Assembly: GCF_000382365.1 (NCBI RefSeq)
Contig: NZ_KB908222.1
Location: forward strand, 1-64,000
DNA: 64,000 nucleotides
Direction: 5' to 3'
Origin: Pannonibacter phragmitetus DSM 14782
GTDB lineage: Bacteria; Pseudomonadota; Alphaproteobacteria; Rhizobiales; Stappiaceae
Shown here: piece after piece, positions 1 to 7,294 of the stretch
Numbering within the stretch: the stretch's first letter is position 1
Layout: every line of letters begins with the position of its first letter
Notes under the pieces: model-generated
What the model was told of the DNA's origin: nothing
Database searches by the model: none
What the model saw: only the letters and a program-made list of their open reading frames with translations
Position numbers and translations under genes: made by a program

Positions 1-376
1 AATCACAGGCACCAATTCTCAATCGCTGCATAAAGCACTCAAAGTTCTCACACACTTCTCAGCGCATGAAACTCGACAGAGACCATTTCAATCTCACGAC
101 CAAAATGTGTCTTCCTTGCTTCTTTCCGAAAAAGAAACGTACCTGTCCGTAACCCTTGCTTCTTAGCAAACCCGTCTCCAGGTCCGCCGAAGCGCAAAGT
201 CAACGCCGGCCGCGTTTCCCTTCCTTCAATTCCAAATTGTCAAAGAACTGAACACCTAAGCGTTCATCACCCAACAGAAACCCGCCGCCGAACTCTCATC
301 CGGCCACCAAAGCCACCCTGTCGGGAAGTCTCGGGAACAGCGTCCCCGCCGCCAGCGACGTTGCCGCCGTCGATGA
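1..376 (-). other. rRNA operon leader (transcribed leftward; 16S lies outside the window)
   Basis: Read on the minus strand, the promoter at 382-410 is followed by a boxA-like antitermination element (233-248) and then by a stretch containing AAGGGAAACGCGGCCGGCG, the kind of sequence that follows boxA in alphaproteobacterial rrn leaders. No open reading frame of note occupies the stretch and it is more AT-rich than its neighbours. The 16S gene itself is not present; it would begin to the left of position 1. The identification rests on the promoter-boxA order and on leader resemblance, so it is an inference, though a strong one. Confidence 0.75.
233..248 (-). promoter_or_regulatory. boxA antitermination site
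   Basis: The minus-strand sequence GTTCTTTGACAATTTG closely matches the rrn boxA (E. coli TGCTCTTTAACA), where NusB-NusE bind to keep RNA polymerase from terminating in untranslated rRNA. It lies about 130 bases downstream of the predicted transcription start. Confidence 0.75.
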
Positions 377-381
377 ACAGG

Positions 382-410
382 CTTATACGCAGACCCACCG
401 GACCGGTCAA
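382..410 (-). promoter_or_regulatory. Strong sigma-70 promoter of the rRNA operon
   Basis: On the minus strand TTGACC (405-410) and TATAAG (382-387) are separated by exactly 17 bases, an almost ideal housekeeping promoter. Transcription would start near 375 and run left through boxA. The GC-rich bases just after the -10 box resemble the discriminator of stringently controlled promoters. Confidence 0.75.
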
Positions 411-720
411 TCGCTTTCGTGACGATTTTTTGCCGGTCACGTGAATTTTGGATGGCCCCATGTGGACAACCTCACCCGCCACCCCCTTGAACCCCGCAGA
501 ATTCTGCGGCTGCAAGCCCTTCCAGAGTTTTCAACAGGCCCGGACAAAAAACTTTGCAGGCAGCCCGCTCTGAACCGAACCTTCTGATCCTGCTGCATAA
601 ACCTTCTGTTAAGCCCTGCCCGTCTGCTCCGTTTCAACGGTTTCTGCTGACATCTGAAGCTGGAAAATGCAGTCTGCCTTTCCACCGGCCGCGAGGCGGC
701 CAGCATCACGGGAAACACCA
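411..720. other. Intergenic region without a recognised gene
   Basis: This stretch separates the leftward rRNA promoter from the rightward aldolase gene. Short reading frames exist on the minus strand but have no recognisable domain and overlap the rrn promoter, so I do not call them. A single DnaA-box-like sequence (461-469) is noted and not interpreted. Confidence 0.5.
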
Positions 721-1644
721 ATGACACGACTGACAGAAGCGGCCAGCGGGGTCTATGTGATCGCCGCCACGCCGTTCACCGAAACGGGTGACATTGACTT
801 CGGCAGCTGCGACCGCATGGTCGATCATTATCTCAAGGCAGGCGCCACGGGCCTGACGCTGCTGGGTATCATGGGGGAAGCGCCCAAGCTGACGTCTGAA
901 GAGTCTGCCACCCTCGTGCGCCATATATTGAAGCGGGTAGAGGGCAAGGTGCCCATCATTGTGGGCGTCTCCGCCCCCGGCTTTGCGCAGATGCAGGATC
1001 TGACGGCACGCGTCATGGATATGGGCGCGGCCGGTGTCATGGTTGCCCCTCCCGGCTCCCTGCGCACCGACGACCAGATCGTCACCTATTATATGCAGGT
1101 GGCCGAGTTCCTGGGTGACACGCCCTTCGTGCTGCAGGACTTCCCGCTTGTGACGGGCGTGCAGATCTCCGTTCCGGCGCTCGCCCGCATCTTCAATGCC
1201 CTGCCCACCGCCGTCTGTCTGAAACATGAGGACTGGCCGGGGCTGGCCAAGATCACCGCCCTGCGCAAGAAGGGCACGCTGAACCGGCGCATCTCCATCC
1301 TGTGCGGCAATGGCGGCGTCTTCCTGCCGGAAGAAATGGAACGGGGCGCCGATGGCGCCATGACCGGCTTTGCCTATCCGGAAATGATGGCGGGCGTCGT
1401 TGAAAACCACCGCAAGGGCGATATGGAGCGGGCGCGGGATCTGTTCGATGCCTATCTGCCGCTGGCCCGGATGGAACAGCAGCCCGGCGCCGGTCTCGCC
1501 ATCCGCAAATACATCATGTACCGGCGCGGCATTCTCGCAAGCCCTGCCCTGCGCAAACCCGGTGCGCCGCTCGATCCCCTGTCCCGCGCGGAAGTGGACC
1601 GGCTGATGACCCGCCTTGAGAAGCGTCTGAAGGAGTTGAACTGA
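721..1644 (+). CDS. Dihydrodipicolinate synthase/N-acetylneuraminate lyase family aldolase (atypical)
   Basis: This 307-residue protein has the length and fold signature of the class I aldolase family that includes DapA and NanA, which condense or cleave pyruvate via a lysine Schiff base. The GxxGE loop is GIMGE (49-53) and the Schiff-base lysine is K168 in CLKHED. The family's catalytic tyrosine region (YN-P in DapA) reads QDFP (139-142), so the usual tyrosine is missing. It is therefore unlikely to be the housekeeping lysine-biosynthesis DapA and more likely a catabolic aldolase or dehydratase of unknown substrate. The start at 721 is preferred over an upstream in-frame ATG at 667 because homology begins there. 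Its stop overlaps the next gene's start (TGATG), so the two are translationally coupled. Confidence 0.85.
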   Translation: MTRLTEAASGVYVIAATPFTETGDIDFGSCDRMVDHYLKAGATGLTLLGIMGEAPKLTSEESATLVRHILKRVEGKVPIIVGVSAPGFAQMQDLTARVMDMGAAGVMVAPPGSLRTDDQIVTYYMQVAEFLGDTPFVLQDFPLVTGVQISVPALARIFNALPTAVCLKHEDWPGLAKITALRKKGTLNRRISILCGNGGVFLPEEMERGADGAMTGFAYPEMMAGVVENHRKGDMERARDLFDAYLPLARMEQQPGAGLAIRKYIMYRRGILASPALRKPGAPLDPLSRAEVDRLMTRLEKRLKELN

Positions 1645-2420
1645 TGGATCTTGGACTGAAGGGCAAGCGCGCCCTCGTATTGGGTGCAAGCCGCGGCCTT
1701 GGCCGGGCGATTGCCGAGGAACTCGCCCGGGAAGGCGCACATGTGATCGCCGCGGCCCGCACCAGCGAGGCCATCGAAGCCTGGGCCGGTGCAATTCCCG
1801 GCGCGCAGGTTACGCCGCTGAAGCTGGACCTCACCGATCTCTCCGCCATTGACGCGGCGCTGGACAAGCTGCTGGCGGAAGGCGGGGTGGATATTCTCGT
1901 CAACAACATTGGCGGCCCTCCCCCCGGCCCGGCTCTGACCATGGACCGCAGCCTGTGGATCCAGCACTTCGAGGCGATGGCAGCGAACCTCTTCCATCTG
2001 TCGGGCCGCCTTGTGCCGCAGATGCAGAAGAAGGGCTGGGGCCGCGTCATCACAATTGCCTCGTCCGGTGTTGAACAGCCGATCCCGAACCTTGCCCTGT
2101 CCAACGGCATCCGCGCTGCCGTCACCGGCTGGTCGAAGACGCTGGCTGCCGAAGTTGCCCGGGACGGGGTGACCGTCAACGTGGTGCTGCCGGGCCGCAT
2201 TCTGACGACGCGCCTGGAGGAACTGGATGCAGCCGCAGCCAAGCGCACCGGCCAGCCCGTGGAAGAGGTGGCGCGCGCCTCGGCGGAAGCCATTCCGGTT
2301 GGCCGCTACGGCCGTCCGGACGAGTTTGCCGCCATGGTCGCCTTCCTTGCCTCGGAGCGGGCGTCCTATGTCACCGGCTCGCTGATCCGTGTGGATGGCG
2401 GAGCCACCCGCAGCCATTGA
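1644..2420 (+). CDS. Short-chain dehydrogenase/reductase with substituted active site
   Basis: A 258-residue SDR family protein. The nucleotide-binding motif is GASRGLG (14-20), the NNAG motif reads NNIG (87-90), and the catalytic serine is in IASSG (S140/S141). Where classical SDRs have YxxxK, this protein has S153-N-G-I-R157. It resembles the FabG-like subgroup that lacks the canonical tetrad. The C-terminus has the usual SDR ending (SYVTGSLIRVDGG). A GGAG ribosome site precedes the start inside the end of the aldolase gene. It is probably the partner of that aldolase in one pathway; the substrate is unknown. Confidence 0.88.
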   Translation: MDLGLKGKRALVLGASRGLGRAIAEELAREGAHVIAAARTSEAIEAWAGAIPGAQVTPLKLDLTDLSAIDAALDKLLAEGGVDILVNNIGGPPPGPALTMDRSLWIQHFEAMAANLFHLSGRLVPQMQKKGWGRVITIASSGVEQPIPNLALSNGIRAAVTGWSKTLAAEVARDGVTVNVVLPGRILTTRLEELDAAAAKRTGQPVEEVARASAEAIPVGRYGRPDEFAAMVAFLASERASYVTGSLIRVDGGATRSH

Positions 2421-2453
2421 TGAGCCGGGGCGTGACCGGAGACGCTGTTCCGG

Positions 2454-3338
2454 TCACGCTTCCCCCGCGACCTTGACAATCCACTCCCGGAAGGCGCGGA
2501 TCTTACGGTTGTTCCTGCGGCCTTCCGGATAGACCAGCCAATAGCCCTCACCATTGCTGGCCACCAGATCAAACGGCTGAATCAGCAGGCCGCGCTCCAG
2601 CTCTTCCCGGTAGAAATCCGGTGTGAGAATGGCCACTCCCTGCCCGGCCACCGCCGCCTGCGCCTCCAGCACCTGCGCGCCCATCTGCGAGCGCGAACGG
2701 GCATCGAGTGCCACCGCATCATACCCGGCAGCCTTGAACCAGACCTGCCACCAGGGATCGCTCGGGTCGATGATCTTCAGCTTCAGAAGGTCTGCCGGTT
2801 CCCGGACACCGCCGATGGAGGCGGCAAGGCGCGGGCTGAGCATGGGCGTGAAAGGTGCGGGCTTGATCAGATGCGCCGCCAGACCCGGCCAGTTGCCAAG
2901 CCCCGCACGGATGGTCACATCCACCGCCTCGCGGGCGAAGTCCACCTGGTGGTTTGACACATCAAACCGCACGGCGAGCTCAGGATGCTGCAGCTGAAAG
3001 GTGCCGATCCGCTGGGCCAGCCAGCGGGCCGCAAAGGTGGGGCCGCAGTTGATCACCAGCACGCCCTGCGCTTCCTGCCGGACGCTGGAAAACGTTCCCC
3101 GGATGAGATCGAAAGCTTCCGTCACAGGCCCGGCGAGACGGCGGCCCAGCTCGGTCAGTTCCACCTGACGGGCCTTCCTCAGGAACAGCGGCCCGCCGGA
3201 ACGCTCCTCCAGCAGCTTGATCTGATAGCTGACGGCGGCCTGTGTCATCCCCAGCTCTTCGGCGGCCCGGGTGAAGTTGCAATGGCGGGCGGCGGCCTCA
3301 AAAACGCGGAGCGCCGCCAGAGGAGGCAAGTCTGACAC
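2454..3338 (-). CDS. LysR-family transcriptional regulator (GcvA-like)
   Basis: A 294-residue LysR regulator. The N-terminal winged helix spans roughly residues 5-65 (ALRVFEAAARHCNFTRAAEE, with TQAAVSYQIK as recognition helix), followed by a periplasmic-binding-protein-like effector domain from about residue 90. The sequence style (PPLAALRVFEAAAR) is that of the GcvA/AmpR branch. It starts with GTG at 3338 behind an AAGGA ribosome site. It is convergent with the aldolase-SDR pair, which it may control, although it could instead act on the divergent DUF1127-like gene. Confidence 0.92.
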   Translation of the reverse strand: MSDLPPLAALRVFEAAARHCNFTRAAEELGMTQAAVSYQIKLLEERSGGPLFLRKARQVELTELGRRLAGPVTEAFDLIRGTFSSVRQEAQGVLVINCGPTFAARWLAQRIGTFQLQHPELAVRFDVSNHQVDFAREAVDVTIRAGLGNWPGLAAHLIKPAPFTPMLSPRLAASIGGVREPADLLKLKIIDPSDPWWQVWFKAAGYDAVALDARSRSQMGAQVLEAQAAVAGQGVAILTPDFYREELERGLLIQPFDLVASNGEGYWLVYPEGRRNNRKIRAFREWIVKVAGEA

Positions 3339-3433
3339 AAGCTGTCCTTATGATTCCTGCGCGAGCTTTGATTGGATCGGAACAATGCATCAAACATATG
3401 GTGCGGGCAACTTCAACCGGGACATGAAACGAA

Positions 3434-3637
3434 ATGACGCTCCAAGGCAGCGCAGGAAACCTGATTTTCCGTCTTGTTCTCAAGCTTCTGGCGGCCTCTT
3501 CCGCGCAGGAAGCCGCCACATCCGCAAGACTGGAGGACCAGCACAGGGTCTGGGTTCCCCGCAAGGATGCCTTGCCGGAGCACCTGCAGCAAGACATAGG
3601 CCTGACTGATGGCAAAAACGGGCGGCGCGGCAGGTGA
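3434..3637 (+). CDS. Small DUF1127-like protein
   Basis: A 67-residue reading frame divergent from the LysR gene. Its C-terminal half (ALPEHLQQDIGLTDGK) matches the hallmark of DUF1127 proteins, in which an arginine-rich amphipathic stretch is followed by L-xx-LxxDIG[LI]. DUF1127 proteins are small, common in alphaproteobacteria, and some bind RNA or act in phosphate and stress responses. The N-terminal part is not well conserved and the ribosome site is weak, so the exact start is uncertain. The gene may be a degenerate copy. Confidence 0.5.
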   Translation: MTLQGSAGNLIFRLVLKLLAASSAQEAATSARLEDQHRVWVPRKDALPEHLQQDIGLTDGKNGRRGR

Positions 3638-3768
3638 GCAGGCCGCCGTTATCTAAATTGGACTCCCTTGATTTTGATAGGCCAAACCAAACAACCTGCA
3701 TCAGGTCTCCAAAGAGCAGGATATTGGAAAGGGTGAGACCCGGAAAACTAGAAGGCAGCTAGTCCCTG

Positions 3769-3895
3769 ACAGGTCCCGGCACGGAGGCCGGGACAGCGTG
3801 GTGGGGATGTTCTGGCAGAGCTTTATAACTGCGTCCGTTGGTTTCCAAACCAGTCACATTCTCCGCGCCGTCCCGGCCTTCGTGCCGGGACCTGT
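3769..3895. repeat. REP-like inverted repeat pair (copy 1)
   Basis: GTCCCGGCACGGAGGCCGGG occurs at about 3773 and its near-perfect reverse complement at 3870-3891. The two units are about 70 bp apart and point in opposite directions. Each unit is itself a small hairpin (CCCGGC...GCCGGG). A related pair lies at 42819-43010. The arrangement is that of a REP/BIME element, which forms a cruciform or stem-loop RNA between genes. Confidence 0.8.
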
Positions 3896-3990
3896 TAGAG
3901 AGGCTTTACAGTTCAAAGCTTGCAAGGCTGCTGTCCCGCACGCAATCAAACGGAAAGCCTGCCCCCCTTTCAACATCAGTCCAGACAACA

Positions 3991-4026
3991 AAAAGGCCGT
4001 GCAGACCCACCTCTGCACGGCCTTTT
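3991..4026 (-). terminator. Rho-independent terminator of the export operon
   Basis: AAAAGGCCGTGCAG (3991-4004) and CTGCACGGCCTTTT (4013-4026) form a 14-bp perfect stem with an 8-base loop. It sits just beyond the last gene of the leftward export operon, with a T-run on that strand. Its A/T flanks make it potentially bidirectional. Confidence 0.9.
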
Positions 4027-4051
4027 GCCTGATGGTGCCAAAGGCTTGATG

Positions 4052-4573
4052 TCAGCCGTTGCCGCCATTCAGGATTTCGAGAAGGTGCTGGAAGCGGAGC
4101 CCGGCCATGGAGACGCCATCCAGCACCATGTCATCCAGCTCGTCCTCGGCCTGGCTGCCGCCCCCCTTGCCGCGCAGGGTCGTGGTGCGCAGGCGGTCGG
4201 CCAGAAACACGGCCAGCGCCTTGTAGAAGCGGGCGGCGAAGGCCGCGTTCTCCTCCAGCCGCTGCTCGATGCGGCGCTTTTCCAGTGCCAGAACGCGGGT
4301 ATCGCGGGCGGCCACGACGGTGGCCGAGGGCGGCGCCTTGTCGACGAAGGACATTTCGCCGAGGATTTCGCCGCTCGACAGGCTGGCGACGGTGCCGACA
4401 CCGGTCACCTGCACATCCACCTGCCCGTCCAGCACGATGAAGAGATCCGCCGTGGCGCGGCCTTCCTGAATGAGCACAGCGCCCGCAGCCACGGTCCGGC
4501 GCTCGCCGGTCTGGGCCATCCAGGCGATGTCCGCGTCATCCAGCTGACCCAGTATGTAAAGAACCTTGCGCAT
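4052..4573 (-). CDS. Cyclic-nucleotide-binding-domain protein of the RiPP export operon
   Basis: A 173-residue protein built mainly of one cNMP-binding beta-roll (about residues 20-130). It contains the phosphate-binding-cassette-like run SSGEILGEMSFVD and the preceding LDGQVDVQVTG strands. It has no DNA-binding helix, so it is not a CRP-type regulator. Such stand-alone domains occur in NHLM-type bacteriocin export operons, where they may modulate the ABC transporter. The cassette has a serine/alanine-rich rather than classic arginine end (PPSATVVAA), so nucleotide binding is uncertain. It is the last gene of the operon and lies 17 bases after the second ABC gene. A GAGGA ribosome site precedes the start. 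Confidence 0.85.
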   Translation of the reverse strand: MRKVLYILGQLDDADIAWMAQTGERRTVAAGAVLIQEGRATADLFIVLDGQVDVQVTGVGTVASLSSGEILGEMSFVDKAPPSATVVAARDTRVLALEKRRIEQRLEENAAFAARFYKALAVFLADRLRTTTLRGKGGGSQAEDELDDMVLDGVSMAGLRFQHLLEILNGGNG

Positions 4574-4590
4574 GAAAATCCGTCCTCAGT

Positions 4591-7287
4591 TCAAACCAGC
4601 TGGCGGCGGGCATGCGCCGCAAAATGTCCATTGAGTGCCATGAGTTCGGCGTAGCTGCCGGTCTCCACCACCCGTCCCTTGTCGAGCATGATGATGCGGT
4701 CGACGCTTTCGATGGTGCTGAGCCGGTGGGCAATGACGAGCCTTGTCACCGGCAGCCGCTGCAGGGTTTCGGTGACAATGGCCTGAGTGCGGTTGTCGAG
4801 GGCGCTTGTCGCCTCATCGAGGAACAGCACGGCCGGCTTGCTGATCAGCGCCCGCGCCAGAAGAATGCGCTGGCGCTGACCGCCCGACAGCGTGCCGCCG
4901 CCGTCCAGCATTACCGTGTGCAGGCCCATGGGCATCTGCTCGATGTCCTTGTCGAGACCAACCATCTTCGCGGCCTCCAGCGAAGCATCCATGCCAAGGC
5001 CGCTTTCGCCGGCGATGTTGTCATGGATGCTGCCGGCCATGATGCGGCCATGCTGCAGCACCACGCCGATCTGGCGGCGCACCTGCGCCAGATCCAGCCG
5101 GCTGAGGGAATGGCCATCGAAGAAAATGTCGCCCAGCTCCGGCCGGTCGAAGCCCAGCAGCAGCCGCAAGAGCGTGGACTTGCCGGAGCCCGATGCCCCG
5201 ACGATGGCAACGAACTCGCCCTTGCCAATGCGCACACTCAGCTCGTTGAGCGCCAGCGGGGCTTTCTCCGAATAGCGGAAGGAGACATTGCGGATGTCGA
5301 TGGCACCGGACAGTTTCACCGGGCGGCTTTCCGGCGGCGGAGCATCCGGCACGGCCTCGATGATCGGCCCGGCACGCTCGATCAGCGGCACGGCAGAAAG
5401 CGACTGGATCAGCGCCCCGGCCAGCGCCGAAATGCCGCCAAGCACCTGGGCAAAGGCCGTCGAGACAGTGATGAAATCGGCCAGCGAGAAGCCTTTGCCT
5501 GCATCACCGCCGCTCGCCGCCTTCTCCATGTCCGCCTTCAGGAAATAGAGGATCATCGCATAGAGCACGATGGTGGCGAGTTGCGGCAGGAGGGCATCGG
5601 CTGCGCCCTGCAGATTGGTCCAGCGCCCGGCCTTCACCGCATGGCGCATGTTCTGCGCGAAAAGGCCCGACCAGCGGCCAAAGCCCATCGCCTCGCTGGC
5701 AGAGGCCTTGAGCTTGGTGACGCCCATCAGCATCTGCACCACGAAGCTTTCGATCCGCCCCTTCAGCGCCATGCGCTGGCGCTCGTGAACGAGCGCACGG
5801 TAGCTGATCGCCACATTGATGAGCCCGATGAACACCGCCAGCAGCAGCACGATCAGCGCCAGCCTTGCATCCACCGTGAGGATGGGCACGAGGCTGATGA
5901 TGGAGAACACGCTGCTCGCTGCCGCACTCGTAAAGCTGGAGGTGATCACCTCACGCGCGGCCTGAATGCCGAGCACACGGTCGGAAATGTCACCCACCGC
6001 ATAGCGGCGGAAGAAGGCGGGCGGCAGCCGCAGCAGACGCAGCAGCATCGCCGGTTGCAGCCGGCTTTCAAAGCCCAGTTCGGAGCGCAGCATGGTCAGC
6101 CCCTTGCCCGCATCAAACACCGCCCGGGCCAGCGCTGCGGCCAGAAGCCCGCCGATGATCACCCAGGTGAGGTTGAGATTGGCATAGGGGATCGCGTCGC
6201 TGACAAGGAAGCGCGAGCCATAGGGCACCAGTGTTGCCAGAATGGCGGCGGCCAGCATCAGCAAGACCAGCCGCCACCGGTCTGCCGCAAGGCTGGCAAA
6301 GCCGAAGGCAAAGAGGTCGCGGAAGCGCAGGGAGCTGGCGGGCAGCGCGGGATAGATCTGCACCGCGTCCGCCGCAAGGCCGGTGGTGCCGCTGCCTTCC
6401 GTGCCGTCGCTGGCAATCGGCGTCACACGCGGGCCGTCATGCACATGCCAGCGCCCCTTGCGGAACAACAGCGCCACGGGGCGGCGCTCTTCGCCCATGA
6501 AGCCGATCAGCGGCAGGCCGGGCAGCAGCGTCCAGCCGGGCCGCAGCAGCACTGTGCGCCGGGTCATCTGATGGCGCGACACGATGATGTCGAGGCGGCT
6601 GCGCCCCTCCTCAAGCCCGCCCGGCGTCTCGAAGGCCTCCAGCTTCGGCGCAACCTTCAAGGCACCAAAGATACGCAACAGGCTGGAGCGCAGCGGGTCA
6701 GGGTCTTCGGCAGCGGCCGGAGTAACGGCCGCTTCGATTGTATGTCCGGCGGCAGCAGAGGCGAGTTCGGAAAGAGCCTGCGTCTTGCGCGCTTCACCCA
6801 GCTTGCGCCTTTCGCTGCGCCAGTCGTGCTGGCTGCGCAAGGCTTCGCGCTCTGCAAGGCTGTTGGCCAGTGCGAGCAGCAGCACGGCGTCGCTGCGTTC
6901 ACTGCCTTCCGCAGCATCTTCGGGCACCGGCGGCAAGTCCGCGGCCTGGGTCAGCATGTCCTGCCAGCGCTGCACGGCCTCTGCAGCCACCGGCTCGCCG
7001 GGGGCGCAGCGGCGCAAAGCGCTGTCCGCACCACCAACGCCAACAAGGGCCAGGCTGCGGCCATCGTCCAGAGCGGCTGCCGCAATGCCGCGTGCGAGCG
7101 CCGCTTGTTCCAGCCGGAAAAGAAATAGCCGGCGGCCTTCCAGCGGCGCGCCGAAGACGGCGAACACATCGAGATAGCCGCGCTCGATGATGATCCACTG
7201 TGCCGGGTCATCGAGCACATGCGGATGGGCACTGCCGGAAGGCAAGTAAGCGCCAGAAGTCAGAGCGGGATGGGAGCCTTGTGTCAT
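4591..7287 (-). CDS. NHLM-type bacteriocin export ABC transporter, second permease/ATPase
   Basis: An 898-residue half-transporter. A long N-terminal region of about 300 residues has no C39 peptidase signature. It is followed by a six-helix membrane domain (about 330-600) and a nucleotide-binding domain with Walker A GASGSGKST (near residue 695), signature LSGGQRQRILLARA (near 800) and Walker B AVLFLDEATSALD. This architecture is that of the ATP-binding/permease subunit that pairs with a peptidase-containing ABC protein in NHLP bacteriocin systems. Start 7287 is chosen because GAGG precedes it and it follows the previous stop by a few bases. The two ABC proteins probably form a heterodimer in the inner membrane that exports the mature peptide. 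Confidence 0.92.
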   Translation of the reverse strand: MTQGSHPALTSGAYLPSGSAHPHVLDDPAQWIIIERGYLDVFAVFGAPLEGRRLFLFRLEQAALARGIAAAALDDGRSLALVGVGGADSALRRCAPGEPVAAEAVQRWQDMLTQAADLPPVPEDAAEGSERSDAVLLLALANSLAEREALRSQHDWRSERRKLGEARKTQALSELASAAAGHTIEAAVTPAAAEDPDPLRSSLLRIFGALKVAPKLEAFETPGGLEEGRSRLDIIVSRHQMTRRTVLLRPGWTLLPGLPLIGFMGEERRPVALLFRKGRWHVHDGPRVTPIASDGTEGSGTTGLAADAVQIYPALPASSLRFRDLFAFGFASLAADRWRLVLLMLAAAILATLVPYGSRFLVSDAIPYANLNLTWVIIGGLLAAALARAVFDAGKGLTMLRSELGFESRLQPAMLLRLLRLPPAFFRRYAVGDISDRVLGIQAAREVITSSFTSAAASSVFSIISLVPILTVDARLALIVLLLAVFIGLINVAISYRALVHERQRMALKGRIESFVVQMLMGVTKLKASASEAMGFGRWSGLFAQNMRHAVKAGRWTNLQGAADALLPQLATIVLYAMILYFLKADMEKAASGGDAGKGFSLADFITVSTAFAQVLGGISALAGALIQSLSAVPLIERAGPIIEAVPDAPPPESRPVKLSGAIDIRNVSFRYSEKAPLALNELSVRIGKGEFVAIVGASGSGKSTLLRLLLGFDRPELGDIFFDGHSLSRLDLAQVRRQIGVVLQHGRIMAGSIHDNIAGESGLGMDASLEAAKMVGLDKDIEQMPMGLHTVMLDGGGTLSGGQRQRILLARALISKPAVLFLDEATSALDNRTQAIVTETLQRLPVTRLVIAHRLSTIESVDRIIMLDKGRVVETGSYAELMALNGHFAAHARRQLV

Positions 7288-7294
7288 GTCCGCC

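Noticed and set aside
461-469. A DnaA-box-like TGTGGACAA
   Set aside because: A single site with no cluster or AT-rich unwinding region; not evidence of a replication origin.
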